Assembly: GCA_047967505.1 (NCBI GenBank)
Contig: CM106540.1
Strand: one strand, 5' to 3'
DNA from: Dipteris shenzhenensis
Lineage: Eukaryota; Polypodiophyta; Polypodiopsida; Gleicheniales
DNA: 64,000 bases
In this document: in pieces, positions 9,881 through 18,926 of the stretch
Layout of the letters: each line of letters begins with the position of its first letter
Numbering within the stretch: the stretch's first letter is position 1
Translations under genes and position numbers: made by a program
Notes under the pieces: generated by a model
Database searches by the model: none
What the model saw: the letters and a program-made list of their open reading frames with translations, nothing else
What the model was told of the DNA's origin: nothing

Positions 9881-10330
9881 CCCTAGTAGTCGTTCATCTT
9901 CTATATCTCACCCGCAGCAGACACTTCTTCCACTTTGCTCTTCTTACCTTACTCCTCTCCTCAAGCTTGCTCCTTCCTCTCCTCAAGCTTGCTCCTTCCA
10001 TCTTGCCCGCACCCTTGCCTCCTCTTCTCAAGCATACTCCTTTCATCTTGCCTTACCTCCTCTAGTTACCTTCCTCACTCTCGTTACCTTCCTCACCTCG
10101 TTCGTCTTCTATATCTTTCCTCACTCTCGTTACCTTCCTCACCTCGTTCGTCTTCTATATCTCACCCGCAGCAAAAACTTCTTCCACTTTACTCTTCTTA
10201 CCTTACTCCTCTCCACACTTCTTCCACTTTACTCTTCTTACCTTACTCCTCTCCTCAAGCTTGCTCCTTCCATCTTGCCCGCAACCTTACCTCCTCTTCT
10301 CAAGCATACTCCTTTCATCTTGCAGCCATT
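9881..10330 (+). other. Pyrimidine-rich leader with internal duplications
   Basis: A CT-rich stretch with near-identical direct duplications: CTTCTTCCACTTTACTCTTC at about 10,169 and 10,208, TACCTTCCTCAC at several places between 10,065 and 10,145, and CTCAAGCTTGCTCCTTCC at about 9,962, 9,982 and 10,254. It probably corresponds to a transcribed 5' leader. The Leu/Ser/Pro-rich frame across it is composition-driven, so the first credible start is the ATG at 10,331. Confidence 0.55.
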
Positions 10331-10765
10331 ATGGATCTTTTTAAGGTAATCGATTCTGTCGAGCAAGCCATTAGCAGCCTCAAAGAATGGATTGCCGAGA
10401 ACCAAGGAAAGAGAGAGGAGAGAAAGCAAAATCCAGCTCCATTAACCCAGTACGAGAAGGATGACTTTGCTTGTCAGAAGGGCTTAGAGAAGGAAGAGAA
10501 AAGAAAAATAAGTATGGCTACTACTGAAATAGATAAATTGCAGTCATATAGGAGAGAGTTGATAGACTTTCAAAGTGAGATATCTTCGCGTGTGGCTCGT
10601 TATGGAAGATTTTCCCCCGAGGAAGCGCAAGCCATTCGGAACAAACAAAGTGTTATGCAGGAGAAAATTCATCAATCCTTACTTCTCTTCTATAATTTTA
10701 ACTACATCGATGAGGAAGAGATGAGCTCAGCTCTTGAATGGGTTGAATTTAGGCTAAGGACTTGA
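10331..10765 (+). CDS. 144-aa hypothetical coiled-coil protein
   Basis: A single uninterrupted frame from the ATG at 10,331 (context GCCATTATGG) to the TGA at 10,763-10,765. The composition is highly charged and helix-forming, with long Glu/Lys/Arg stretches (GKREERKQN, KGLEKEEKRK) and heptad-like spacing, so a coiled coil is likely. There is no signal peptide, membrane segment or catalytic motif, and I recognise no family. Support for its being real comes from the TATA box and CT-rich leader upstream and the absence of stops, in contrast to its neighbours. It could be a captured gene fragment or a non-autonomous element's ORF. Tandemly duplicated sequence follows 30 bp downstream. Confidence 0.5.
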   Translation: MDLFKVIDSVEQAISSLKEWIAENQGKREERKQNPAPLTQYEKDDFACQKGLEKEEKRKISMATTEIDKLQSYRRELIDFQSEISSRVARYGRFSPEEAQAIRNKQSVMQEKIHQSLLLFYNFNYIDEEEMSSALEWVEFRLRT

Positions 10766-10795
10766 CAATAGAAAATTCATCAAATTGAATGGCTG

Positions 10796-11006
10796 TAGTC
10801 TTGAAAATCTCAGGCTTAACTTTTGAAGGTGTTTATTAACACCATTAAATATTAAGAGAGTTTACAACAACCGAATCTTATTTTTTCATGTAACTTATGT
10901 AGTCTTGAAAATCTCAGGCTTAACTTTTGAAGGTGTTTATTAACACCATTAAATATTAAGAGAGTTTACAACAACCGAATCTTATTTTTTCATGTAACTT
11001 ATGTAG
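10796..11006. repeat. 104-bp tandem duplication downstream of the 144-aa ORF
   Basis: The block TAGTCTTGAAAATCTCAGGC...ATGTAACTTATG starts at 10,796 and again at 10,900. The copies are essentially identical, so the duplication is recent. It lies in the presumed 3' UTR or just beyond. Confidence 0.9.
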
Positions 11007-11191
11007 GCTGCGTTAAATTTTATAATTTTAGTTTCATGTTCTTAAAAAATATATAAAAAAATGCTTGTTTTTATGTTTTTATATGTGCTTTGAAGATTGG
11101 GTTTTTCTTAAATTTTATCTGAAAACTAGTCCAAAAGTATATGTAAAAATGAATTTGTACATTGACAAGTCCAAAATTAATGAAATAAGTG

Positions 11192-12449
11192 TTCATAGTA
11201 GGGTCTTCCAGAAGCTCACGTGCATCTGTGCTCAGCTTCACATTCTGCTCCAAAGGAACTGAAATAGGCTTATAGCCTGTCATCCCATATTTGGACAGCA
11301 TGTCCAGTCCATACTGCCTCTGTAAGAGCTATATCCCACTTGGTGATCTAATCACCTCAATGCCCAAGAAATAACGCAGCTCTCCCAAATCCTTCATCTC
11401 AAACTTCTGTCTCAATAGCATTTTCACATGAAGGATATCTTCATCACTATCACCTGTGATGATCAAATCATCAACATAAATGACAAGCAGCATAATCCCT
11501 TTCTCTGTTTTTCTCACATAGAGTGAGAAATCTGCCTTGGAAATCTGAAAGCCAATAGTGACAAGATACTGTCCTATCTTGTCAGACCATGCTCTAGGTG
11601 CTTGCTTCAAGCCATACAAGGCTTTCTTCAACCTGCAAACAAACTTAGGATGAATAGCATGAACATAACCTGCTGGCTGCTCCATAAAGACCTCTTCTTG
11701 CAAATCACCATGCAAGAAGGCATTCTTTACATCCATCTGATGTAAAGACCATCCCTTTGATGCAGCCATAGCAATGGCTGCTCTTACGGTTGCCGTCCTT
11801 GCAACCGGGCTGAAAGTTTCTTCATAATCAATTCCATATGTCTGTGCATACCCCTTGACAACTAATCTTGCCTTGTATCTATTAACAGAACCATCTGCAT
11901 TGTGCTTGATCTTATAAACCCACTTACAGCCAATTGCATTCTTGTCTTTAGGCAAAGGCACCAATTCCCATATGTAGCATTTGCATCCTAGGCATCCATT
12001 TCTTCATCCATGGCTTCCTCCCATTTTTCATTTCCCATGGCTTGCTCAAAAGAAGTGGGTTCTGGTTCCTGTATCACTTTGACCATATAGACATAGTGAA
12101 TGGCTGCTGTAAATCCATCATATTTCAGCCTATCCAAAGGATACCTAACCCTGGTAGACTTGCGCAAAATAGGCTCACTTCCAGGTGCTCTCAAAACATC
12201 CCTGGTCTTCCTTACTCCAGGTGTAACAACAGAAGGAATACCCAACTCATCATCAATGCTCTGCTCTGAGCCACTGGATTCACCATCCACATAAGAGTGA
12301 CCTGCATTCACATCAAACATGGGCTGATCTACCTTCTCTTTTCCTTTTTGTGATACCTGCATACCACTATCTGCATTGCTTTGAGGAGATTCTCCTGATC
12401 TCAATCTACCTGTCCATGGCGAAGTATGTGAACCACTGCTAGAGGACAC
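11192..12449 (-). pseudogene. Copia linker and reverse transcriptase (broken, truncated)
   Basis: From 12,449 the low-complexity integrase-RT linker (Ser/Glu-rich, with a TRVRYPLDRL segment) leads into RT. The linker-RT junction is broken by a TAG and a frameshift near 11,965-11,990. RT motifs in order are GCKWVYKIK, RYKARLVVKGY, DYEETFSPVAR, HQMDVKNAFLHG, LKKALYGLKQAPRAW and the catalytic IYVDDLIITG. FEMKDLGELRYFLGIE follows. An in-frame stop lies near 11,329. The product would copy element RNA into cDNA in cytoplasmic particles. The sequence ends mid-protein at about 11,192. Confidence 0.9.
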
Positions 12450-12479
12450 TGCAGGTCCACTGATATTTTGTGATTGTTG

Positions 12480-13880
12480 CTATGAATTTTGTGTAGCATT
12501 ACCATTTTGTGCATCTACATCAATCATCACATTTACTGGTTTATACCAGCTGCTCATCTCATCAAAAACAACATCTCTGCTCACTGTGAACTTATGTGTA
12601 GAAGGGTTATAGCATCTATACCCTTTCTGCTGTAGAGAATAACCAATAAAGACGCACTTCTCAGCCTTTTGATCCAACTTGGACCTCAACTCATCTGGCA
12701 CATGAACATAGGCAATGCAACCAAAAATTTTCAAATGAGAAATGTCTGGTTTCCTACCAGTATACATCTCCTCTGGCGTCATGCCATGTATTGCTACAGT
12801 GGGAGTCCTGTTCATTATATAAACTGCTGTAGCAACTGCTTCAGCCCAATAATAATCTGGTAGATCTTTTTCATTTAGCATGGCCCGAGATACCTCTCCA
12901 ATATGCATGTTTTTCCTTTCTGTAGTTCCATTTGGCTGTGGAGTATGACTGCATGAATATTGCTGCTTTATGCCATGCTCCTGCAAGAACCTTGCAAACT
13001 CATTTGAGAGGTACTCTCCCCCTCCATCTGACCTTAGGCATTTTATTTGCAGGCCTGTTTCTTTTTCAACCATAGCTTTAAAAGCTTTGAAGTGCCCAAA
13101 CACTTCACTTTTCTTTTTCATAAAATACACCCAAAGTTTTCTGTTGAAGTCATCAATAAATGTGACAAAATAGTGACAACCTCCAATATATGCAGCTTTA
13201 GTAGTCCACACATCAGAGTGGATTAATTCCAATGGCTTTTTACTCTCTTGAACATCCTTAGGAAATGGTTTCCTTGCCTGTTTTCCAAATTGACAGGCTT
13301 CACACACCTTATGCATTTTTGCAACCTTGAATTTAGGCAATCCTGCAACAATATTTTGGGCTTGCATTGATTTAAGTCGTACATTAACATGACCAATGCG
13401 TTTATGCCAGATATCAATATCTGCAACTACATCGGTCCCATGTGCAAACATTGCTGCACTCAATTCAGGCATGTCCGCATCCAGCGTAAACATCCTGCCT
13501 TTCTTCTTTCCTTTTGCTATCAAGCGACCATTATTTTTCATATCCTCAACAAAACATCCATGAGGATTGAATCTGACTTGCAAGCCCTGCTCAACCATTT
13601 GACCAACAGAAACCAGGTTCTTGGTGATGTTCGGGACATGAAATACATCAGACAAGTATTTCTTTTTCCCATCCTGCATAGACAAAGGAATTTTGCCAAT
13701 CTGCACAATAGGATGTGCAGTATCATCACCAGTCTCCACAAATCCTGGTTTTTCCATTTTCCTTGCATCCTGCATCCATTCAGCATGACCTGTCATGTGG
13801 TTTGATGCACCTGAGTCAACATACCACACATCATTGCTTTCTTCTGCACTTGTCACAAAATTTGTCATATGCTGTACCAT
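12480..13880 (-). pseudogene. Copia protease and integrase
   Basis: An open frame of 466 codons. The retropepsin active site is WYVDSGASNHMTG. It is followed by the zinc-binding H-H-C-C region of integrase (WHKRIGHVN ... CEACQFGK). The catalytic core has D in LIHSDVW, D in LRSDGGGEY and E in TTERKN, the D-D-35-E pattern. GKKP-type and YTGRKPDISHLKIFGC segments mark the C-terminal side. This is the best-preserved part of the element and could fold as a complete integrase. The frame closes at 12,480, before the linker. Confidence 0.92.
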
Positions 13881-13959
13881 AAATAAATGTTCATTTCTGT
13901 CATCACCCTGTCTACTAGAGGATGCATAATTGCCTTGCTACAATTTTCCATTCATAATG

Positions 13960-14858
13960 TCATTCTACTTTTTGTAGCAGTCTTTAGCCATATGCCCCAT
14001 TTTACCATAGTAGTAGCATTCAACATTGCTGTTTTCATTTTGGCCTCTCTGCCATCCACCACGACCTCTTTGGCTCCCCCTGCCTCTAGAGTTACCATGT
14101 CCTCCTGCATAGGACTGGTTTTCTTAAGTTTGCTGCATATTCTGATTTCTACCACGGCCTCCAGATCGGCCTCCTCTACCTCTGCCTCTACCCCTTCTAG
14201 CATTTGAGTAGAAGACAGTTTCTTTTGAGGTTCCTCTTGAAGAAGATGCACCACCATTTCTCTGCTCTTCAGAAATTAGAAGAGCAATCAACTCCTCAAA
14301 ATCAGGAAATTTTTCACGGACGGCAATGGATGTCCGGAACTGTGCATAATCCTTTCCTAGACCATTCGAGGTCACAGAAACTAAATCATCATCATCCACT
14401 GGTGACCCAATGGAAGCAAGTGCATCTGCAATTTTCTTCACCTTCATGTGGTAGTCATTGATGCTCATATTTTCTCTCTGCACATTGTGCAGCTCCTGCT
14501 TGAGCTGCATTTTCCTGGCCTGCATTTTCCTGGCCTGCGTATTTGTGCTGTACATTTTAGCCAAAGTATCCCATGCCACCTTTGGCGTACTTGCATCCTG
14601 AATATGCACAATCATTGAATCTGAAATACTGATAGACAGCCACTACATAACTTTTCTGGCTCTCTCATGCCATCCTTTAAATGCGTGCATTTCCTGTTGA
14701 TTGGGAACATTAGGAAGAACTGGTTCTTCTTCATTTCCTGTAATGAACTGCCAGTAGCCTTTTCCCATAAGGAAATTTGTCATTCTAAACTTCCATGCTT
14801 GGAAGTTGTTCTTGTCAAGCTTTTCAGTTACAATCTATGAAAGAGAATCAGACGCCAT
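13960..14858 (-). pseudogene. Copia gag (nonsense codons; zinc knuckle damaged)
   Basis: The start is MASDSLS at 14,858, followed at once by a TAG. Gag continues through DKNNFQAWKFRM, WDTLAKMYS and MQLKQELHNV to an RG-rich basic region (GRGRGRGGRSGGRGR). It ends with a CCHC knuckle whose second Cys is Tyr (CYYYGKMGHMAKDC; codon 14,007-14,009). Further stops lie near 14,124, 14,640 and 13,970. Gag would form the virus-like particle and bind RNA. The Cys-to-Tyr change would be expected to abolish zinc binding. A duplicated ARKMQ unit (ARKMQARKMQ) lies near 14,520. Confidence 0.85.
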
Positions 14859-15396
14859 TACAAAACACTGCAAAATATTCTGTCACTGCAAAAAACACAG
14901 CTTTTGCCTCCCAAGGGCAAATCTGCAAACCTGACGAAAGTGGTTTTTTTTTTTTGACCACACAGTCACTTCCTAGTGACGATTTTGCATCAACAGGCAA
15001 TAAGGATGATTCTGCAACTCCTAATATCTTTGCGCATAGGCATACGATGCAATTTTTGCAGCAACTTTTCACCGACCTGCAGAACAGTGGTCGCACAGCA
15101 AAAACAGGGCCTTTTTCTGAGTGCCTGCGGAGAACTTCCGCCTCCAAAACGGGCCCCGAAATGACCTCGAATCAAAAAAACAAAGTCACCGAGGGCTTCG
15201 CCTAATCCCAGAGCATATAATGCCCTCTCGCCACACCGCGAAGGGCATCTCAATCTGAGACAGTGCACTCTTGCACTTCCGGCTGTGCTACCTGCGGAGA
15301 TTTGCTCCCAAACTCGAAAAAGGAAAGCAACACTAGTCCTCTTACCAGGACACTGCGAACTTGGTTTTCTTTCTTGAGCTCCTTACCACGAACAAG
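14859..15396 (-). other. Untranslated leader of the - strand Copia
   Basis: This lies between the primer-binding site and the gag ATG (about 540 bp). It contains no conserved ORF. A T-run at 14,944-14,956 and GC-richer stretches around 15,120-15,240 are seen. Packaging and dimerisation signals would be expected here by analogy, but none is recognisable. Confidence 0.6.
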
Positions 15397-15408
15397 GCTC
15401 TGATACCA
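15397..15408 (-). promoter_or_regulatory. Primer-binding site (initiator-Met tRNA)
   Basis: On the - strand this reads TGGTATCAGAGC, complementary to the 3' end of plant initiator-methionine tRNA. It directly abuts the LTR end (CA). This fixes the LTR boundary and the element's orientation. Confidence 0.93.
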
Positions 15409-15662
15409 TGTGAAGATAGTGGGAGAGAGGGAAGTCTCACTTGAGGCTTTCTCACAAGCACAATGGGGGAATACACACAAAGGTGGAGGCTGAAAACAGT
15501 TTTCCTCTTCTTAGTTGTGAAAGCCAAAAGAACACTAGTACAAAGAAATAGAAGAACCCTATATGTGGGTCTCAAACCAAACTCAACTAACTAAGGTGGC
15601 ATACTAACTTAGCCACGAACTAGTGTAGATAAGGATAGCTGTCATCTTGTTTTTTCAAAACA
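15409..15662 (-). repeat. 5' LTR of the - strand Copia (254 bp)
   Basis: The segment begins TG and ends CA on both strands: TGTGAAGATAG at 15,409 and TTCAAAACA ending at 15,662. The boundary next to the PBS is certain. The outer boundary is inferred from the TG...CA rule and typical length, because no second LTR remains for comparison. In element orientation it contains CACATATAGGG, a possible TATA region. Confidence 0.7.
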
Positions 15663-15683
15663 CTATGGGAAGTCTAAAGAGTA

Positions 15684-15851
15684 AGCTACAAGACCCTACA
15701 AGAAGATTACGATAGGGCTATGCACGAACTTACCGTGGCTTTTGACAGTTATGAAAAGCAATCTGTCATCTTGAGAGATTTCCAATCTAAAGTGGAAGTC
15801 TTGGAAACTGCCCATGAAGATGTTTTTGAGCAATTTAAGCAGCTTCAATAG
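15684..15851 (+). pseudogene. Fragment of a coiled-coil coding sequence
   Basis: A stop-free run of 55 codons ending at a TAG (15,849-15,851), without a good start. The encoded residues are strongly helical and charged (DYDRAMHELTVAFDSYEKQ, then VILRDFQSKVEVLE). It immediately follows the LTR end, so it may be a host or element exon interrupted by the Copia insertion. No family is recognised. Confidence 0.3.
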
Positions 15852-16768
15852 ATGTTGAGGGATTCTTGAAGATGAGCAAAAGTGGAGGAGAATATCCGCA
15901 GCCTTAGGATGAGGAAGGAATCAAGAAGCAACTTCATCATGTACAAAGCAAGACTATGGTATTGATGACCGCAATAATTAAATTGCATGCCTGTCTTACT
16001 ATGCAGCAACGTCTGACATTCATGGTCTGCCATACCCCCATCATAGATGGCTGCTATATCCGATGGCCTATGTGCTACCACCCGGGTGTTTGTGCATGCA
16101 AAATCACTATGTAGAGAATGCTATTTGCCATTGCCCAAGTCATGGATAGATCAAATGTGCCTGCTTGCTACTATAGCTATCTACGAAAAAAAAGTAGATG
16201 CTGCAACTCAATTTGCCATTTAGGCAAAAGATACAAAAGACAAGGAGCTCAAATTGAAGAAGGATAAGACCGAGCCTGACTACAAGAAAAAGGAGCCTAA
16301 AGGGAGGAACTAGCCCCTTATAGGAAGGAGCAAGAAAGGTCGAGCCTACAACCAAGAAGCTCAAATCAAGGAAAGAGGAAGCGGCATGAAGGGAGGGGTC
16401 GGGCCCCTACAGGAAGGAACTAGTCCCATTCTGGAAAGGAGCAAGGAGGGCTGAGCCTGCAATCAAGGATCTCAACAACGAGTCCTTGATATATAATCTG
16501 AAGGAAAGGGGTCTTTGAGATATAATCTATGTAATCTATGTGTAATCTATTGAATTGTTAATATTCTTCAGAGTTTACTTGGGCAATGTTTTCTCAGCTA
16601 TGTGGCTAGATATTGTCCTTTGATCCACACCAACGCGTTGACAATAATGAGACAAAAGATTTTAATTTGACAAGTAATGTGAGATGAAAGATTGTGATTA
16701 GATCACTAATGTGAAGATTTCAATTAGTCAACTAATGTGAGATGAAAGATTTTGATTAGACAACTAAT
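15852..16768. other. Non-coding region with degenerate purine-rich repeats
   Basis: There is no supported gene. From 16,240 to 16,500 related purine-rich pieces recur (AAGGAGC, GGGAGGAACTAG, AAGGAACTAGTCCC, CGAGCCT), suggesting old tandem repetition. From 16,655 a 30-40 bp motif (GATTTTGATTAGACAACTAATGTGAGATGAAA) is repeated several times up to 16,790. Confidence 0.55.
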
Positions 16769-16990
16769 GTGAGACGAAATATTTCAATTAGGACAACTAA
16801 CATGAGACTGAAGAATGAGAAGGTCGAGCTCAATGAACTCAAAGATTTTGATTACCAAACTAACATGAGATTGAATATTGAGAAGGTCGGGCTCAATGAA
16901 CTCAAAGATTTTGATTACCAAACTAACATGAGACTGAATATTAAGAAGTTCTGGCTCAATGAACTCTCTCCCTATTTAAGTTCAGTGTAG
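16769..16990 (+). repeat. 63-bp tandem repeat, three copies, open in one frame
   Basis: Units start at 16,804, 16,867 and 16,930, exactly 63 bp apart. Because 63 is a multiple of three, one frame reads a 21-residue repeat (MRLNIEKVGLNELKDFDYQT, with variants) three times before a stop at 16,988-16,990. The last copy is the most diverged. No promoter or homologue is recognised, so the frame may be an accident of the repeat length. Confidence 0.6.
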
Positions 16991-17499
16991 ACACAACTAA
17001 GAGCCCATTATGAAATCTCGCCCTAAAACTCTGTACACTGATCCACCCACTATCGATCCACATACAACGAATATATGGCATACCCAAATACTTTTGGAAT
17101 GCTTTTATTCTATCTAAAAATGATGTTGGATGGCATCCTCACAGAAATAGTCTCAGAGAAGGAGGAAAATAGCTACTGCAAGGAGGACATGCTTTAGTGG
17201 TGGATGCATTAGTTGGAGTAGCTAGCAGAGACGGTGAATTTTAATTTCCCTAGCTATTTTTTTCATGCTCCTTTAAGATACTTGTCAAGATCATGGTGTA
17301 GGTTTCTTTTGGCATGATATGATAGAGGCACATGAAGATGTATAGAGCACAAAGACCAGGATGAAGAGGACCCCCAGTGAAAGGAGGAGTTACTATGGGC
17401 ATATAAGTCAATAGAGTCAAGCAAGCAGTGTGTAATTCGAGGGTGTGAAGAGGTCTACCATTATGCATCAGACTAGCCTAAAGAACTGGGAGATGCTTT
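16991..17499. other. No recognisable gene
   Basis: Ordinary AT/GC-mixed sequence with short frames on both strands. None has a recognisable motif or a credible start context. No repeat with more than two copies is seen. Confidence 0.5.
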
Positions 17500-17765
17500 C
17501 TATAGAGAGATTGATACTGTTCATGTCATAAATTTTAGTGTACTACGTGCATTCAAAAGGAGGGGTATTTTAATTTAACTTTTTTTAAAATTTTAACAGA
17601 ATTACAAGAACAAGGGGTTTTTTAATTCAACTTTAGAAAAAAACCACCTAGTTCACAAGTAAAGAGGGTGTCTTTATTGAGTCAAAAATTTTAGTTGAGG
17701 GGTTTTTTAAATACCTCTTGAACGCACATGATACATAAGGTTTCTGAGTAGTGCACCCCTCGAGG
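17500..17765. mobile_element. Diverged relative of the 246-bp inverted-repeat element
   Basis: The right end (GAACGCACATGATACATAAGG...GTGCACCCCTCGAG) is a diverged version of the terminal inverted repeat of the three MITE copies in this window. The left side carries the matching inner part (TACTACGTGCATTCAAAAGG), but the outermost G-rich end is lost. The interior is AT-rich with GGGGTTTTTTAA blocks in inverted arrangement. The left boundary is approximate and no target-site duplication is visible, so it is an older copy or a sister family. Confidence 0.5.
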
Positions 17766-17929
17766 GCTGAGAAGATAGTTGGGAGCTTGGAATTTCCTTC
17801 AGCCACAAAATCTTATAGACATTTCTTGGACTTGTGGACTTTCTCATGGTGATCGTAATACCTAATTTTGTATCGACCTGCTTCCATGTTAGTACTTAAA
17901 TTTTTTAAATAGCCCGGTGGTTGAAATAT

Positions 17930-18475
17930 GATGGTTAATGATAACTAGTCTAAAGTGCAACAAATGTTAGGATAGCATGGTGGTAGTGTAGGGATAGCAC
18001 GGTAGTATAGCAGGATAAGTTATCACTAGTGCGGTGGTTGGTTGCACTAGGATATTAACAACCACCAGCATGGTGGTTTGCTTGTATTATTACAAGATGA
18101 ATGGATTTGTAGGATGTGTAGATTTGCTATAGGAAACCAGTGCGGTGGTTGTTGCGATATACTAAAAACAAGCATGGGATGAAATCTAATGGTTAACGAA
18201 ATGATAAACAGTCTAAAGGGGACTATTTTAGTATAGCACTGTGCAACCAATTTTAGGATAGCATGGTAGTAGTGTATGGATAGCATGGTAGTAGTGCAGG
18301 ATAAGTTATTGCCAGCATGATGGTTGGTTATTAGTAGGATATTGACAGCCACCAATGCAGTGGTTTGCTTCTATTATTATAAGATGAATGGATTTGTAGG
18401 ATGTGTGGATTCGTTATGGCTGTTGGGATATACTAAAAACAAGCATGGGATTTACCATTTGGGATTTAGAAAAAT
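17930..18475. repeat. ~287-bp imperfect direct duplication rich in a GGTGGTTG motif
   Basis: Two copies in direct orientation (for example GGATTTGTAGGATGTGT at 18,103 and 18,390) share the same order of landmarks: TTAGGATAGCATGGTRGTAG, GCAGGATAAGTTAT, GTGGTTTGCTT, ACTAAAAACAAGCATGGGAT. A short motif of the form CAGCATGGTGGTTG or GTGCGGTGGTTG recurs about eight times across the block. It borders the CACTA terminus. Confidence 0.7.
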
Positions 18476-18638
18476 AATTTAATAAAACCAGCATGGTGGT
18501 TGTTCGGGATATACTAGAAAGAAACATAGTCTCAATTACAAACACTACTACACACGGATCCTAGTGTGATGTTTACGTACTGACATTTAGCACGTGCGGG
18601 GCGCTAATCATCGGTATGAAAAGCGCATCCCATAAAGC

Positions 18639-18770
18639 GTCGCTATATAGTGACATTAGGTAAACGTCGCTATATAGCGACTATTATAAAAGTCGCTATA
18701 TAGCGACTTTTAAGTGTCGCTATATAGTGACACTGATGTACTATTTTATAGCGACGTTTTCCAGAGAGGT
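18639..18770. promoter_or_regulatory. CACTA subterminal repeats (transposase-binding type)
   Basis: The 16-bp palindrome GTCGCTATATAGCGAC occurs at 18,666-18,681 and 18,692-18,707. One-mismatch versions (GTCGCTATATAGTGAC) are at 18,639-18,654 and 18,716-18,731, and a half-site TATAGCGACG lies near 18,753. Clustered short repeats about 100-200 bp from the terminus are where CACTA accessory proteins bind in known elements. The binding role is inferred. Confidence 0.75.
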
Positions 18771-18926
18771 TTTTTACTCATATAGGCCTTAAAAGTTAGT
18801 TTTTTCTAATGACATTTTTTTAAATTTTCATACATGTTTGATCTCATAGAGAATAAAAATATGAGAGCATGTACATCAAGCCTTTGAAGCTCATATATTC
18901 ATGTCCAAGTTTGAGATGAAAAAAAA

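Larger units (their letters stand above)
11192..15662 (-). mobile_element. Ty1/Copia LTR retrotransposon, 3'-truncated
   Basis: In - strand order: 5' LTR (15,662-15,409), PBS (15,408-15,397), leader, gag, protease, integrase and reverse transcriptase. Protease-integrase-RT order defines Copia. The RT stops being recognisable at about 11,192, just after the LLEDPTM stretch near the junction with RNase H. RNase H, the polypurine tract and the 3' LTR are absent, and unrelated AT-rich DNA follows. Stops and frameshifts occur throughout, so the copy is dead. Target-site duplications cannot be checked because one end is missing. Confidence 0.92.

Noticed and set aside
9935-10330. N-terminal extension of the 144-aa ORF (Leu/Ser/Pro-rich)
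   Set aside because: It is a translation of CT-rich leader with internal DNA duplications. The residues change character sharply at the ATG at 10,331.
10796-11006. The 104-bp duplication as a 3' LTR pair of the truncated Copia
   Set aside because: It bears no similarity to the LTR at 15,409-15,662 and lacks TG...CA ends.
12042-13805. Plus-strand ORFs opposite the Copia protease-integrase (up to 138 codons)
   Set aside because: They are antisense shadows of the real - strand frame, with no motif of their own.
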